Origin: Mesostigma viride
Taxonomy: Eukaryota > Streptophyta > Mesostigmatophyceae > Mesostigmatales > Mesostigmataceae
Length of the DNA stretch: 64,000 bases
Reading direction: 5' to 3'
Assembly: GCA_009746045.1 (NCBI GenBank)
Contig: RPFO01000080.1
Coordinates: forward strand, 8,555,628-8,619,627
Within the stretch, counting starts at the first letter, position 1. Each line of letters opens with the position of its first letter. The notes below the pieces were generated by a model. That model had not been told where the DNA came from. It saw only the letters and a list, made by a program, of their open reading frames with translations, and did no database searches. The position numbers and the translations under genes are program-made. This document shows, in pieces, positions 22,601-33,681 of the stretch.

Positions 22601-25600
22601 GATACTTGGTGTCCTGCACCCATGACAGTTTTCATAGAGGGGGGATGAGGGGACCAGATGAGCTGCAGGCACAAATACTTGGTGTCCCGCAACAATGTAA
22701 CGTTTTATGTAGAAGGTGCATGAGGGGAATAAATAAGCTGCAGGCACAAATACTGGGTGTCCGGCGACCACCAAGGGGACCCACCAAGAGGACCCACCAA
22801 GACGACCCAACAAGCAGACCCAACAAGCGGACCCAACAAGCTGACCCACCAAGAGGATGGATTTAGACATGGCTACAAGGGGAGCTGCATGCACAAGGGT
22901 AGGGGACAAGGGAGCGGCTGGCCTTTTCTTTTAAAATCCGTTGTGCAACTTCCCAACGTGCCCTCGTACCCGGGCCGGAGGGAAGGTTCTGATGGCTGCG
23001 TCGCTCCCAGTGTACCGCCAGTTTTCTGCAGACAAACTTACATGCACGGCAGGAGGGTGGGTGGGTGGGTGGGTGCGTGGGTGGGTGGGTGGGTGGGTGG
23101 GTGGGTGGGTGGGTGGGTGGGTGGGTGGGTGGGTGGGTGGGTGGGTGGGTGGGTGGGTGGGTGGGTGGGTGGGTGGGTGGGTGGGTGGGTGGGTGGGTGG
23201 GTGGGTGGGTGGGTGGGTGGGTGGGTGGGTGGGTGGGTGCGTGGGTGCGTGGGTGGGTGGGTGGGTGGATGGGTGGGCGCGCTTGTGGGCAGGCGGGTGG
23301 GTGGCGGGCGGGCGGCGGGCGGGCAGGCATGCGGGTGGGTGGGTGGATGGGCACCGAGGGAGATGGAGTGGGCAGGTGGGCTGTACACACGCCCGCTGGG
23401 CAGGTGATGGCAACAACGATGTGTTGCCCGCACGACTTTGACGTGACATCGGACGGCACCCACCTCGTGCGTGTGTCATGTACAGTTAGGCTACAGGTAG
23501 GCTACAGTGTGGGTGTCATGTACGGGTATGCTTGCAGCAGCGCACGCAACATGCCCCCCACCTCGTGCGGCACCTACACTTCCAATCACGTTTACGTCGG
23601 ATGGCACGCACCTCGTGTGGCGGCTTGGGCGCCCCCTCCTTGACCTTCGCAGGCGCGCCATCTGGCACCGACACACACATGGAGATGCCTGCCTGGTCCA
23701 GTGCGAGCTTGTCCATCTCCCCTTCCACGATCACAACCTGGTCAATAGGGCAAGTGGTAGGGTTAAAGGGAAGGAAAGCGGGTAAGCTTGTAAGTGAGTA
23801 AGCTTGTCCATCTCGCCTTCCACGATCACCGCCTGGCCAATAGGGCAAGGTACGGGAGGCGAAGTAAGTTTCGACAAGCTTGGCTGCAGTCGCCAGCGGA
23901 TCAATGGGGCGAGGCCAAGGAGAGGTTGGGATGGCTTGAAGGTGGCGGGGAAGTTGGGGTGGGTTGGGGTGCATCGCCCAGGATAAAAGGTTTTGGGTTG
24001 GTCGAAGGGGGGGGAGGTTTGGATGGCATAAATGAGGGGAAGGCAGTGGTGCATCTAAAAAAAGATAGGGGTAGGTATCCGTGGGACAGAGGCCAGTGAG
24101 GCGAGAAGGCCATAGTGAGAAGGCAGAAGGGGGCCAAAGGACTCACGCGCGTACGACATGAATCTATTCCATCAAACCAAGCACTCCCCACTCCCCATGC
24201 CCCATGCGAACCAGCGCTCGAGGTGCAGTGCGGGATATTAGGGCCCTTTGCAGTTAAGGGTTCGAGGCGGGCAAGTACCAGGTGCAGAACTCCGTGGTCT
24301 GCGGTTTATTGACGGGCGATGACAAGACTGGTTATTACAACGTTTTGACGTGCTTCTACTGCAGGATGTTGGGCTGCTACGCTAGGGGCGGCTGCACACA
24401 TGCCACCCAATGCGCATGCCACTCTCACTTGGCTGCTCTGCTACCTTTTTCTTCAGGGTTCGGGGTACAGGAGGACAGGTCTCGGCTACGACTGGCGGGG
24501 AAAACATCGTGCAGGGTGGACAAGACACCAATATGCCCCGGCGGACCCATCCAGACAGCGAGAGTTTACCACTATTTGCTGGGGTCGTGAGACATGGGGT
24601 GCAGATGCTAGGCTTTGACCGTGTGCATGCCAACCACCTCTGGCTGCCCCAGGGTGTCGCTGAGGGTTAAAAGATTCTTGTTTGTTATTAAGGGTTTACG
24701 GCGCACCCACCTCTGCCTGCTCCGTGATGTCGTTGAGGCCGTACAGCACCTTCTCGCCCCCCTTGACCTGCCAGAACGTTTTCTCGGGTCCGCGGTACTT
24801 GATGTTGACCACGCGGTCCTGTGGGGACAAGTCATTAGATGATAGTAAAATAGACAGAGGAGGGCTAGTGAGCTGAAAATAGCACAGGTTCACCATGCGG
24901 CCTGATAGGGGTAGAGAAGATGGCCGTTCAGCAGCCGATTGTCCGTGCCGTCTCTCTATATAGATCGCACATGTTCTCTATAGATAGCACATGTTCTCTA
25001 TAGATAGCACATGTCCTCTATAGATAGCACATGTTCTCTATCGATAGCACATGTTCTCTAAGCAATCTGCGGCAAGAGGTCGATGCGGCATTGGGTTTAA
25101 GGATGAGGCGGGAAACGCAGAAGGGATTCGGGGATGGTTTAGCTGACAACTGTCCATCATGCACTCAGGGAGCAAGGAGAGAGGGAGGGAAGGCAACAAG
25201 AGAAAATGAGAGGCAGCGACGACAGAGCTTTTCAACCTTTCCCGCTTCTCCATTCCCTGCAACTCTGGTCACGCCCTTACACTATCCGTAATGCTTGATA
25301 ATGGTTTCCTAACGAGTGGATAGTCACTTGATAATGGTTTCCTAACGAGTGGATAGTCACTTGATAATGGTTTCCTAAAGAGTGGATAGTCGCTTGATAA
25401 TGGTTTCCTAACGAGTGGATAGTCACTTGATAATGGTTTCCTAACGAGTGGATAGTCACTTGATAATGGTTTCCTAACGAGTGGATAGTCGCTTGATAAT
25501 GGTTTCCTAACGAGTGGACAGTCACTTGATAATGGTTTCCTAACGAGTGGATCGTCACAGGCTGGCCGCCCCCAACCCTGTCCACCCCATCCGCCATCGC

Positions 25601-27349
25601 TCCCCGAGAACCCACCTTCATCTTGTAAGGGAAGAGGATGGCCATCACCTCCTCCCCCCCCGGACCGATCGTCATCGCCTGGCTGACGCCGTTGCGGCGC
25701 ACCACCTCCAGGCTGATGCATCGCTTGTTGAAGAAAGTGACGAACTCGGGCGAGAATCCGGCGGCGGTCCTCTCGTACGACTGCTGAAGCTCCGCCACCT
25801 TGGCCGCCAGCAGCTTGTTGCCCTTGGTGCTGGTGGGATGGGAAGCAGGGGTCGATGGTACAGGGTGCGACAGGCGCAGGCCATGGTAAGAAATGGCACG
25901 TGCGTGTGAATGTGGGTAGGTGGGACAGGAGCTTTCTGCGTTTGGCGCTGACAGCGGGGGGGCGGGAGACATAGGGCCACAGGCAGTGGCAAGAGACGGG
26001 CGCCAGCGAGGACAAGGAGTGGCGTTTGGGTAGGTGGGTGAGCGGCTTGCCTTCCCCGTGGCGCTGATGGCGGGGGGCAGACAGAGGCACAGAGCGCAGG
26101 CGACGTGGTGAGGAGCAAGTGGCAAGTGTCGCACGTGCGTGCGTGAGTGCGTGTGTGCGTTCGTGTGTGCGTGCGTTCGTGCGGGCGTGCGCGCGTTCGT
26201 GCGTGCGTGCGCGCGTGTCACATCCAGGGTGGAAGAGCGGAGGGTACCGCCACTCCAGGCGATGGGGAGGCGTGCAATACCACCGTTAGAATAGTATAAC
26301 GTTGTTAGCAACGTCAGAATAGTATAACGTTGTTAGCATCGTCAGAATAGTATAACGTTGTTAGCATCGTCAGAATAGTATAACGTTGTTAGCATCGTTA
26401 GAATAGTATAACGTTGTTAGCATCGTTAGAATAGTGTAACGTTGTTATGACTAGGCTGGGATAGTGTTATCATGTAGGCATGCAGGGCGCGGGGCACCTA
26501 TGCAGGGACTCACGTGTCCATGATCTCGTTGGACGAGGCGTTGCCAGGGCGCAGTAATGCCGACGGCTCCCCGGCCACCCCCACCTCCTCACCGCTCGCA
26601 TCCTCCCGTGTGATCCGCCTGGGCATGCCCCGATTGGACGCCACGTTGTTACTACCGTTGCGCCCATTCTCCTCGCGGTTCCTGCGTTGTATCCCGCCGG
26701 TGACGCCGCATGATGATCGGAAACACGTGTATAAAATCGTGTCGCCGTCGACTGTGTAAGCAAACGACTTCTCTCCTGTGGAGCCGCCCAAGCACAGAGG
26801 GCAGCGCATCCTGTGTTGCATCCCGGGAGTAGAATCGGGCGCCTCGTGTAGGAAGTCATCGTAAGTTAGGCCCAGGGCATTATCGGGCGTCGAGCTGGCA
26901 TACGCCGCCTGCGTAGCGACGAGGCGCGTCGCCAAACCCCAGCGTATGTGACCAGAATTGCGATGCAAAATACTGGGCCCCAGCGGGTGCAAGACTTTCT
27001 TCCCTGACTTCCATGGTGAAAGCAGAGCCCTGCGAACTGTGCTAATAGGTGACCGCCGTAGCGAGACAAATGATCGGACGCTGCCTTGCTCTCCTACATG
27101 TGCCTTATCTACGGCAGGCCGCGGTAGAAAACGCCGGCCGCAATCGCCGGTTAAAAGGCTGGTGTTAATATCGAAGTGAGGGGTTGAGGTTAGTGTTTCA
27201 CAAACGCGTGATTGATAACCCTGGCATGAGGTGTTGGGTATCGCGCCCAGCAAGCGGTATGCGACTGGCATGCTAGCTACATTACGTAATCCCACAGCCT
27301 CGAAAAGTGCATCATTCCTGACCACCTTGAAACGAGCAGCCTGCCGCAT
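16634..27349 (-). CDS. Twinkle-type DNA primase-helicase, organellar (12 exons, 803 aa)
   Basis: Exons in transcript order: 27349-26514, 25829-25616, 24818-24711, 23737-23612, 22613-22526, 22196-22066, 21209-21052, 20424-20292, 19360-19144, 18132-17975, 17401-17252, 16726-16634. All have GT-AG ends and consistent phase, 2412 nt. Domains: an Arg-rich, transit-peptide-like N-terminus; primase zinc ribbon CPLC...CFRSSC (Cys183, 186, 209, 214); TOPRIM VIVEGEMDKL (from about residue 389) and ATDNDAPG (Asp453, Asp455); helicase Walker A GVPNSGKSEW (Lys571), Walker B GLVIDPYNEL (Asp678), CHVWFVAHPRQ and DISGSAHFINKCDNGIV. Plant homologues replicate mitochondrial and plastid DNA. Zinc and TOPRIM residues are kept, so primase activity is expected, unlike in animal Twinkle. 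TGTAA overlaps the stop codon. The start at 27349 is the first in-frame ATG of exon 1. Confidence 0.93.
17099..17260 (-). repeat. Duplicated donor of Twinkle exon 11
   Basis: The exon end encoding VTILVKK plus GTGGGT (17252-17275) recurs at 17168-17199 with the same reading and donor. A weaker third trace (CACCTTCTTACGCGAAAAGG) lies at 17098-17120. Confidence 0.85.
17690..17960 (-). repeat. CCCG/CCCA-rich simple repeat in Twinkle intron 10
   Basis: Runs of CCCGCCCGCC with CCGCC and CCCACC variants. On the gene's strand this is G-rich and continues from the exon 10 donor (CAG then GTGGGTGGGC), with a near-copy of the junction (AACCCACCTGCCCGC) at 17711-17725. It has strong G-quadruplex potential on the coding strand. 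Confidence 0.9.
18395..18765. repeat. 32-bp minisatellite, about 11-12 copies, Twinkle intron 9
   Basis: The unit contains CTGCGACTGCGTGATGGTTG and TCCAACTACT, with C/T variants. It is open in one forward frame only because it lacks stops. Confidence 0.9.
18912..18935 (-). repeat. Copy of the Twinkle exon 9 donor junction
   Basis: On the minus strand it reads GCGATACG followed by GTGCGC, matching the exon 9 end at 19144 (CGATACG then GTGGGT). It lies about 210 bp inside the intron. Confidence 0.65.
20087..20113 (-). repeat. Copy of the Twinkle exon 8 donor junction
   Basis: CCGCACCTTGTTCCCCCTCG matches CCGCACCTTGTTCTCCAGCG at 20286-20305, that is, the sequence for LENK plus the donor GTGCGG, about 200 bp into the intron. 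Confidence 0.7.
20937..20997 (-). repeat. 60-bp copy of the Twinkle exon 7 end and donor
   Basis: TAGTGACCGTACCTACAGTG and the following 40 bases align with 21041-21100. The copy includes the codons for WRTMDGHYR and the GTACGG donor, about 105 bp downstream of the real junction. Confidence 0.85.
21230..21395. repeat. GGGTGGT simple repeat with a long G homopolymer
   Basis: GTGGGTGGTGGG units at 21233-21330 are followed by an almost pure G run at about 21331-21357. It lies just upstream (gene sense) of the exon 7 acceptor at 21210, so on the Twinkle strand it is a C/pyrimidine-rich tract. Confidence 0.93.
21895..21975 (-). repeat. Copies of the Twinkle exon 6 donor junction
   Basis: 21930-21972 (GTCGCCCACCTCAGTGTCAT then CCAGCATAATAGC) matches the real junction at 22056-22086. 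A further partial copy (CATCCAGCATAAACC) lies at 21900-21914. Confidence 0.75.
22655..22775 (-). repeat. Two copies of the Twinkle exon 5 acceptor junction
   Basis: AGGCACAAATACTTGGTGTC followed by CCGCAAC near 22667, and the same with CTGGGTGTCCGGC near 22741, repeat the exon 5 start at 22590-22620. On the minus strand these read as an intron end followed by GACACCAAGTAT-like sequence. Confidence 0.8.
22775..22858. repeat. ACCCACCAAGAGG-type short tandem repeat
   Basis: About seven units of 11-13 bp, alternating ACCCACCAAGAGG with ACCCAACAAGCGG. Confidence 0.8.
23050..23345. repeat. GGGT tetranucleotide array in Twinkle intron 4
   Basis: More than 50 GTGG units with interspersed GTGC and GCGG variants. 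Because it lacks stops it creates long spurious ORFs on both strands. Confidence 0.97.
23440..23580 (-). repeat. Copies of the Twinkle exon 4 donor junction
   Basis: GACGGCACCCACCTCGTG at 23452-23469 and CCCCCCACCTCGTGCGGC near 23556-23573 resemble the true junction GATGGCACGCACCTCGTGTG at 23600-23619. Confidence 0.7.
23805..23853 (-). repeat. Copy of the Twinkle exon 4 acceptor and TOPRIM motif start
   Basis: On the minus strand it reads a CCCTATTGGCCAG acceptor followed by codons for AVIVEGEMDKL, duplicating 23707-23752. The glutamate-bearing TOPRIM motif is therefore encoded twice, about 100 bp apart. Confidence 0.88.
24622..24668 (-). repeat. Copy of the Twinkle exon 3 donor junction
   Basis: AACCACCTCTGGCTGCCCCA then GGGTGTCGCTGAGG aligns with 24705-24738 (ACCCACCTCTGCCTGCTCCG then TGATGTCGTTGAGG), about 80 bp into the intron. 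Confidence 0.78.
24955..25062. repeat. 20-bp tandem repeat, 5 copies
   Basis: Unit TCTCTATAGATAGCACATGT with single-base variants, in Twinkle intron 2. Confidence 0.92.
25285..25556. repeat. 33-bp minisatellite, 8 copies
   Basis: Unit with CTTGATAATGGTTTCCTAAC and GAGTGGATAGTCA. It lies in Twinkle intron 2, about 60 bp from the exon 2 donor, and being a multiple of three it gives spurious repeat ORFs. Confidence 0.95.
26130..26220. repeat. GTGCGT/GTGTGC simple repeat
   Basis: Alternating GTGCGTGCGTTC and GTGTGTGCG purine-pyrimidine repeats in Twinkle intron 1. Confidence 0.8.
26283..26450. repeat. 28-bp tandem repeat, 6 copies
   Basis: Unit GAATAGTATAACGTTGTTAG followed by CATCGTCA, immediately downstream (gene sense) of Twinkle exon 1. 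Confidence 0.93.
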
Positions 27350-28469
27350 TTAAAAAATTTACGATACCCAGCATGGCACCAATCCTCTTCTTGACAGGAA
27401 CTTGGGCAGGATTCCTAGCTGTTTTGCCATAGCTACCTGCGTTTCCCGTCTTTCTCCGTTTGCCAAGCTGGTCGGCTGGCCGTGCCAGGTTTTTGCGCGG
27501 GAATCTCCCCTGGCGGGATGCATGTGACGTGCCTAGCTAGGTTGTGCCTACTGTTGTCAGAACTGAGTATCCCAAACGCGCAAGTGGACGACTATCATAG
27601 ATACTATCTACACTTCTCATTTGTTCCATGAATAGGACGCGCATGATGATATTCCTATTGGTTAACAAAAAATAACAATTTACCCGGAAATAGGACGCGC
27701 ATGAATAGGATGCGCATGAATAGCCTGCGCATAGGGAGTCTTGCTGCAGTCGCTGCCTGTTGCGCACACCGCCATGCCTTGCTACACAGTCTAGTCCGCG
27801 TCTCCTAGCTTTTCCCTTCCCAGGCATGTCTCAGGATTGCGATACCAAAGCCCAGTTCACTTTTGTTACTTTACGGGTTCAGCTTTCCCACGGTGGCGAA
27901 ATTGCGTCTGGATGGGCTGCCGAACCTTTTTAGCATGCTCATAACTTTAGCTGACAAATCGAGGTCAATGGGTTTCTATTGCTGTAGTTTTTCCTTCCTT
28001 TGAGGTGTAATTGTTATACACTTTCTTGCAGTGATTACCACTGCCTATATTCTACTCTAGCCATGCTAAAATTTTACTGTAGGCATGAGTACGTCAAAAA
28101 TCAAGGCTGAAGTATTTCCTTCAATTTCTTCTTCTTTCTTCAGACGCTTCAATTTCCTACAGTACATCAGACACCTGAAGGAGAGCCTGGACGACATCAC
28201 AGCGCCAATTTGACATTGAAAACGACGAGCATGCAGTTCCCTTAAAGCCCCGCATTCCAGCCCGCCCGTGTTATTGGGAGACCTCACACGTTGTAGCCTG
28301 GGAAAGTAGCCTCCGAAGTCGGATAGGATCCAGCGGATACGCGTGGAATGTCCACTCTTCTCTTGGTAGAAACGACGCTGAAGCGGTCAGCCTTGTGAGT
28401 TTATGACATGTGTAGCAGTTTTCGATCTTTAATGCCATGAATCATCCTCGAGCTAACCTCTTAGCTAAC

Positions 28470-28480
<11 letters not shown>
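27350..28480. other. 5' flank of Twinkle, no gene recognised
   Basis: Probable promoter and 5'UTR side of Twinkle. A short repeat of AATAGGACGCGCATG occurs two or three times at 27635-27730. No TATA box or other element is convincing, and the short ORFs show no familiar motifs. Confidence 0.4.
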
Positions 28481-29472
<992 letters not shown>

Positions 29473-29865
29473 TTACCTATGTACCTACATATTTCCTTAC
29501 CAAGAGCAGCAACCGCTCTCTTGATTACTCCCTCCATTGGGCGCGGGCTGTGTACGAAAACTAGTTGTGGTCCTATTCAAATCCTTTCCCGGCTTTCTTG
29601 TTTGACTGACCTACCCGCGTACACAGCTGCATACTGGCGATGATGGACCCGTATCAGTATTGAGCATATCAGTATTGACATCTGACAGATAGACCTGTCT
29701 ATCAAACTTGTCGTCTACCCTCGTATTCATTACAATTGTCTTCTCTTCTGCTTGTCTACGGTCTAGTATGATGCTTTTATATTTGAAAGACTTTTCTAAG
29801 TATCGGATCTGTCCATCTATTAGACTTGTCTACTGGACGCCCTTATTTGCTGCCTGTAATAGAGA

Positions 29866-32800
29866 GCACGTTCTGTACTTACCCACGGCCCCCACACCAT
29901 GGAATACGTGCGGCACCCCCGTGGCCGGCAGGCTGCTGCTGGGCTACCTGCTGCCTGCCTACCGCTGCTGCAAGCTCATCAAGCCCACGAGGGGTGGTGG
30001 TGGGCGGCAGAGCGGCCCACCCCCACGCAGCACATCCGACCTAGGGGGAGATCTCCAGCGCTACATCTGCTACTGGTGCGCGGGGGGGGGGATATATGGG
30101 TAGGGGTATGGTTGTGCACAGGGAGCTCGCATCTTGTGCGCTAAATACCAAGGAGTTCGCATTTTTTGCTGTAAGTGCGGGGTTGCTACCTTGCTGTGTG
30201 TTCTACAGGTGAGTGATGGGATGCGGGTATGATAAGGGATAGGGGAGGCTGGGCTACTAGGACAAGATTTCGCGCCATCCTCCCTGTAGCATGGGTCTCA
30301 CCTAGCTCTCTACGGCGCAAGTGTGGGCGCTGTGTGTACGCCCTGCCTGTCAATGCGGTCATGTTGCGGCACCTGGCATGCGCGTTGGAGGGTGGGAGCG
30401 AGGCCCCCTCAGGACCACAGCTTGTTTGGTGGGTCCTCCATATGTGCATGCGGCGGGTCGGTCCATGCGCACCCTGTACATGGACGTATGTATCTTCCCT
30501 CAAGTCGTGCTTCCGGTCTCAAATTTTCTGCGATGATAAATGTCTAAAACGTGGGTGCGGGTGCCTTGCTGCGGTGGAGATGCACCACTTCATGACTGCC
30601 AGGTTGACTTGATGGCTCAGGGCTCAGGGCTCAGGGCTCAGGGCTCAGGGCTCAGGGCTCAGGGCTCAGGGCTCAGGGCTCAGGGCTCAGGGCTCAGGGC
30701 TCAGGGCTCAGGGCTCAGGGCTCAGGGCTCGTAGCTCGTGGCTCGTGGCTCGTGGCTCGTGGCTCGTGACGCGTGGACTCATGGACGCATGGACTCATGG
30801 GGTGTGGGGCCAAGGAGCATAAAGAACAAGTTCCTATGATCAACCTGCCATCGTAAACAGCAAGCTGTTTCTAGGAAGTGCTGTCGCGGTTGATTGGTTC
30901 CACGAGTGCCATGGCCCCGGGCGTGCTCTGTTGTGGGCACATCACCAGCGTGATGGGGCCCTCACAAAGGTGCACCCGCTCACCTGTGTGGGCCTGGCAC
31001 CGCATCGTGCCACATCAGCGTGCAACGTCAGCATGCCTCGTCAGCGGACCACGTACACGCTGCCTATCCGTCACGTCCATGCTTCCTTTCAATGGCTAAC
31101 TTGCGCTGGACAACTTCTAGGCTTATCCGGGTGCTAGTTTTTCTTATACTAGGAACTGTTTGGTGCTAGCAGCCGTAACGATGTGCCTTGTCTGTGCACG
31201 GGCGTACATGGAGCAAACCACAAACCCTAAACCTGAACTATAAGTTGTGCTTGTGCTAAACCTGAACTCTAAGCTTTGATTTTGAGACGCTGTGCCGCTG
31301 CGCCTCTGGGGTATCCACGCACGCGTTGCCGCAATGCTTGCCCCTCTGCCACACCTGCAGGGTGCTGGTGGCAATCTTCACGTCGGTGGAGTACCTGGTG
31401 GACCCCCTGGTGGCCACGTGGTGGGTGCCCACTGGCGGCTGCCCTTTGGGGTGTTTATAGCCAAGCACATTACTAGAGCCAAGCACGTTACTGCTTCCTA
31501 CAACCATGCATGCCTCATCGTCACATCTTATACTGGAATAACCGCTGCTTTTTCGATAAGTACCTATTTCACCCGTCACCATAGAATGGTTCCGCATCAA
31601 TCAGCAGGAGCTTATACTGGAATAACGACTGCCCTTTACGAAAAGTGCCTATTTCACCCGTCACCATAGAATGGTTCCGCATCAATCAGCAGGAGCTTAG
31701 TGCTTGCATTATCCGGACAATGCAGGGGAAACAGCGCAACAATTAGACATGACCCTATGTATGTATACTCTCACCTCCGCAATTACTCTCACCTCTCAAT
31801 GAATACAAGTATACGACAACGTACAAGACCATGTCGCTGTGCCGTTGTGGTGCGCACGTGCCTTTACATCCCTATCGTTTCTTGCCATGTAGTTTTGACC
31901 ATGTAGTGCCATTAGTGACGTGTAAGTTTAAGCAGTACGCTTGGTTGCAGACTGGCATTCACTTCCCCGGGCTGACTCCCACATTCCCTGTTCGTCCGCC
32001 CCATGTTCCTGTCCCTGCCAGGATCCCCCTATACACCGAGGCCAAGACGGCGGGGTTGGTGTACCTCTGGCACAATGGGGCTAGGGTGCGTGTGCCAGCG
32101 TACATGCGTACTACATGCGTGTGGATCTCGTGTCTCCTTGCTGCTGTCTCGGATGTTTACCAAACCTTTCACGCACCCTATGATAGGTCAGAGAAGCTGT
32201 ACAGGCATTGCCGCCTTAAGTTACAATCGACGCAAAATTCTGGGCGTCGTAACTCTAAGGCGGGGACGTAACTTAACGCGGGTAGGTAACCTTAGCGGTA
32301 GAATTAGGCTAGCAGCCCACCCCCTCCTCTGACGGACTTCTATACGGCATTCAACAGCTCTCGTCAAGCCCGATTGAGCTGCAGCATCAAGCCCGCTCAA
32401 AGTACGTGAGTTTGTACCAGATTCTGATCGTACCAGATGCGGCGAGGCTGGGCGCTGCGGGACGCTTGGGTGATAAGCTGATAGCGTCATGCGCAGCTGC
32501 GACTTGCTCGTTCCCCTCCGATCCGTTCCGGCTGAGCAGTTCATGCTGTAGGCTGGCGCTAGCTGTGTTCCGGGAATCCGGGCTCCCCGTTCCCTACCGA
32601 GCTCGGCCTCAGTAATGGCCACTACTTAGCTGGAGCATTCAGCAAGGTATTTTGCATCCTACAACGTCACAATCATACTTAGATACAGTCGCCTCACTTA
32701 GCTATTAGCATTGGGGTCCTTCTGGAGTCCAGAAGTCCGGACTTGGCCAAAAATGCCCTCCTCCGCAGCCAAAAGTAGCCTGACGCCTACAGTTTGGCTC

Positions 32801-33681
32801 AATCCCGCGTTAAGTTACGATGGCACCCAGGCTTAAGTTACGGTCGCCGCCAACACTTCGGCGTCGTAACTTTACGCGGGGACGTAACCTTAGGAATCGT
32901 AACTTAAGCCGTTAATGACTGTATGCAGACATCTCTCCCTTAATTCATTCATTGTGTCATGATGAGTGTGTTAGGTTGCACCACCCATCAGAGCCAGCTA
33001 CCAGGTGCCGCGTCAGGACTTGTGCCATACCCACTTTTGATTGGCCATGAAGATCCCGTCCTACCAGCATCACGGGCGCGGTGCCACCCGCTGAACGCCT
33101 GGTTTGCGGGACTGTCCCAATGTTTGAGCAAAATGATCTCCCTTTTGTGGGCTGCACCAACAAGAAACAGGACCAGGCAGGGAGCCGAGGTATCAGCACA
33201 GCAGGCGGGGCACCCAAAAGGGAAGCAACGCGGGCGCCTAGTTTGCCTGGAGTGCCCAACGTGCGCTACCAGGAGAGGGGATCACCATCAGGGGGAGCGC
33301 AAGGCTGTTTCTAACTGGTTTGTCCTCATCTTAGAATGGGCGCTGCGCGATGAGCTGCCCCATGCAACGTGCTCACGTGCTCCCTCTCACTCTCCACCGC
33401 TCCGTTTCTGTGAATGGCTGCCTCACCACGCACCTCCCTCATTCGCCACCCTGGTGCTTCCCCAGGGTGCAGAGCTCGCATTCCATCAGCTGCTGCGGCC
33501 GCTTATGCTGGCGCAGGAGGCCCGCGTGGACCAATGGCTGGACGCCAGCTGGACGCTGCTGTCCCACCACGGCCTCAAGCTGTGGTCGTTCATGGTGACG
33601 ACGGTGGAAGACCATTTCGCCAACGCGATGACGCAGGCGGGGGGGGTGGACGCTGCGGGGGGGGCGCGGCCTGCGGGGTGA
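29866..33681 (+). CDS. HVA22/REEP (TB2/DP1) family ER membrane-shaping protein (5' end uncertain)
   Basis: Exons: about 29866-30075 (5' limit unsure), 31361-31420, 32022-32085 and 33466-33681, joined in phase with the tryptophan codon split TG|G at two junctions. The reading follows the family: RLLLGYLLPAYRCCKLI, an inserted Gly/Pro loop, LQRYICYW, then VLVAIFTSVEYLVDPLVATW, IPLYTEAKTAGLVYLWHNGA, and GAELAFHQLLRPLMLAQ with WTLLSHHGLKLWSF. Family members insert hairpins into ER membrane and help curve tubules; plant HVA22 genes are often stress-induced. The initiating methionine was not identified: the frame is open back to an ATG pair at 29768, but there may be an upstream exon. It diverges from Twinkle. 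Confidence 0.75.
30612..30765. repeat. CTCAGGG heptamer array grading into CTCGTGG
   Basis: About 17 CTCAGGG units followed by CTCGTGG and CTCGTAG variants, in intron 1 of the HVA22-like gene. It is not a known algal telomere motif. Confidence 0.95.
31528..31698. repeat. 84-bp tandem duplication
   Basis: Two adjacent copies beginning TTATACTGGAATAAC and containing TTTCACCCGTCACCATAGAA. They lie in intron 2 of the HVA22-like gene and differ at only a few positions. Confidence 0.92.
32211..32263. repeat. 53-bp hairpin repeat, MITE-like
   Basis: CCGCCTTAAGTTAC at the left pairs with GTAACTCTAAGGCGG at the right, with GACGC/GCGTC inside. Related to the element at 32830. Confidence 0.6.
32830..32910. 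mobile_element. 81-bp MITE-like element with 13-bp perfect inverted termini
   Basis: GGCTTAAGTTACG (32830-32842) and CGTAACTTAAGCC (32898-32910) are exact inverted repeats. The interior shares GGCGTCGTAACT and GGGGACGTAAC with the hairpin at 32211-32290. Confidence 0.6.

Noticed and set aside
30612-30740. Interstitial telomere repeat
   Set aside because: The CTCAGGG heptamer differs from TTTAGGG and TTTTAGGG algal telomere units.
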